Positions 5,642 through 6,613 of a stretch of DNA of 6,613 nt are shown here, one piece after another. Origin of the DNA: UBA1189 sp964570685 (GTDB lineage: Bacteria; Bacteroidota; Bacteroidia; Bacteroidales; Bacteroidaceae). How positions within the stretch are numbered: the stretch's first letter is position 1; each line of letters opens with the position of its first letter. The position numbers and the translations under genes were made by a program. The stretch lies in contig CAZMZC010000098.1 of NCBI GenBank assembly GCA_964570685.1, forward strand, positions 1-6,613, given 5' to 3'. The notes below the pieces were generated by a model. That model saw nothing but the letters and a program-made list of their open reading frames with translations. It was not told where the DNA came from and did not search any database.

Positions 5642-6613
5642 ATGGCTTTTAGAAAAGATACAAAGATAAAGAACAATTTCACGAAGATTTCGATAGGTTT
5701 GGCTTCTCCTGAAGAGATTCTGGAGAACTCAAGTGGTGAGGTGCTAAAGCCCGAAACCATCAACTATCGTACTTACAAACCCGAGCGTGACGGTCTCTTC
5801 TGCGAGCGCATCTTTGGCCCGGTAAAGGACTATGAGTGCCATTGCGGTAAGTACAAGCGTATCCGTTATAAAGGTATCGTTTGTGACCGTTGTGGTGTGG
5901 AGGTTACTGAAAAGAAGGTGCGTCGTGAGCGTATGGGACATATCCAGTTGGTTGTACCCGTAGCACACATTTGGTATTTCCGCTCTCTGCCCAATAAGAT
6001 TGGCTATTTGTTGGGACTCCCCACCAAAAACCTCGATTCGATTATCTACTATGAGCGTTATGTGGTTATCCAGCCGGGTGCTGCAGCCGAGGAGGGTGTT
6101 GAGAAACTCCAGCTTCTTGCCGAGGAGGAGTATCTCGATTTGCTTGATAAGCTCCCCAAAGATAATCAGTATTTGGATGATAGTGATCCCAATAAGTTTA
6201 TCGCTAAGATGGGTGCAGAGGCTGTATATGACCTGCTCGCAGGACTTGACCTTGATGCGCTTTCTTATGAGTTGCGTAATCGTGCCAATAGCGATTCTTC
6301 TCAGCAGCGTAAGAACGATGCGTTGAAGCGTCTGCAAGTTGTTGAGTCGTTCCGTGCATCGAAGCATCGCAATCGTCCTGAGTGGATGATCCTGCGTATT
6401 ATTCCTGTCACTCCTCCCGAGTTGCGTCCGTTGGTTCCGCTCGATGGTGGCCGTTTTGCAACCTCAGACTTGAATGATCTCTATCGTCGTGTTATCATCC
6501 GTAACAATCGTCTGAAACGTCTTATCGAGATCAAGGCTCCTGAGGTAATCCTACGTAACGAGAAGCGTATGCTTCAGGAGGCTGTTGACTCACTCTTCGA
6601 TAACTCTCGTAAG
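5642..6613 (+). CDS. rpoC: DNA-directed RNA polymerase subunit beta prime, N-terminal part
   Basis: RpoC carries the catalytic magnesium site and the clamp of RNA polymerase. The frame from the ATG at 5642 is open for 324 codons and is cut by the window end, leaving about a quarter of a protein that is usually around 1400 residues. The start gives the expected ASPEEI segment (21-26) and GEVLKPETINYRTYKPERDG (32-51). The N-terminal zinc ribbon is complete: Cys66, Cys68, Cys81 and Cys84 in YECHCGK and CDRCGVEV. KVRRERMGHI follows at 92-101. The clamp lid region LRPLVPLDGGRFATSDLNDL is at 261-280, then NNRLKRL at 288-294 and LRNEKRMLQEAVD at 304-316. The rudder, switch 2 and catalytic NADFDGD motif lie beyond the window. 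It begins 28 bases after rpoB without a Shine-Dalgarno sequence, so it is surely co-transcribed. Confidence 0.98.
   Translation, partial: MAFRKDTKIKNNFTKISIGLASPEEILENSSGEVLKPETINYRTYKPERDGLFCERIFGPVKDYECHCGKYKRIRYKGIVCDRCGVEVTEKKVRRERMGHIQLVVPVAHIWYFRSLPNKIGYLLGLPTKNLDSIIYYERYVVIQPGAAAEEGVEKLQLLAEEEYLDLLDKLPKDNQYLDDSDPNKFIAKMGAEAVYDLLAGLDLDALSYELRNRANSDSSQQRKNDALKRLQVVESFRASKHRNRPEWMILRIIPVTPPELRPLVPLDGGRFATSDLNDLYRRVIIRNNRLKRLIEIKAPEVILRNEKRMLQEAVDSLFDNSRK

Noticed and set aside
5744..6367. Long antisense open frame (207 codons) opposite the start of rpoC
   Set aside because: It lies wholly inside the well-conserved rpoC frame on the other strand, its product is not recognisable, and its openness follows from codon choice in rpoC.
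1..6613. Search for a hidden novel system, mobile element, CRISPR array or RNA gene
   Set aside because: Coding sequence for six core genes fills almost the whole window. The gaps are 15, 15, 38, 101 and 28 bases, and only the 101-base gap contains structure.

Overview
The window is a conserved stretch of a bacterial chromosome carrying the ribosomal protein / RNA polymerase cluster, with all genes on the + strand in the order rplK (last codons only), rplA, rplJ, rplL, rpoB and rpoC (first 324 codons only). The proteins look like those of Bacteroidota, order Bacteroidales, most likely a Prevotella- or Bacteroides-type organism. The reasons are the L11 tail ending KGEFPGNN, a 1270-residue RpoB opening MSSNTVNQRINFASIKNP, and the absence of a recognisable Shine-Dalgarno sequence before any of the five visible starts. 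The assignment rests on recalled family sequences, not on a search.

Layout. Positions 1-35 hold the end of rplK. rplA (51-749) and rplJ (765-1283) follow, each after a gap of only 15 bases. A 38-base leader that is 33/38 A or T leads into rplL (1322-1699). A 101-base gap (1700-1800) is the only substantial non-coding stretch. It holds a perfect 12-bp palindrome, then a strong GC-capped hairpin followed by five T's (a terminator or attenuator), then a weak candidate for a Bacteroides-type promoter. rpoB (1801-5613) is intact, and after 28 bases rpoC starts at 5642 and runs in frame off the window end.

How the genes work together. L11, L10 and L7/L12 build the stalk and GTPase-associated centre of the 50S subunit, and L1 builds the opposite, mobile stalk near the E site. 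RpoB and RpoC are the two large catalytic subunits of RNA polymerase. Placing an intrinsic terminator between rplL and rpoB would let the cell make more ribosomal protein than polymerase from a shared transcript, as is known in Escherichia coli.

I found no mobile element, CRISPR array, RNA gene, frameshift or foreign insert, and no sign of a previously undescribed system. The points most worth a second look are all in or around the rplL-rpoB gap and the short rplA-rplJ gap.
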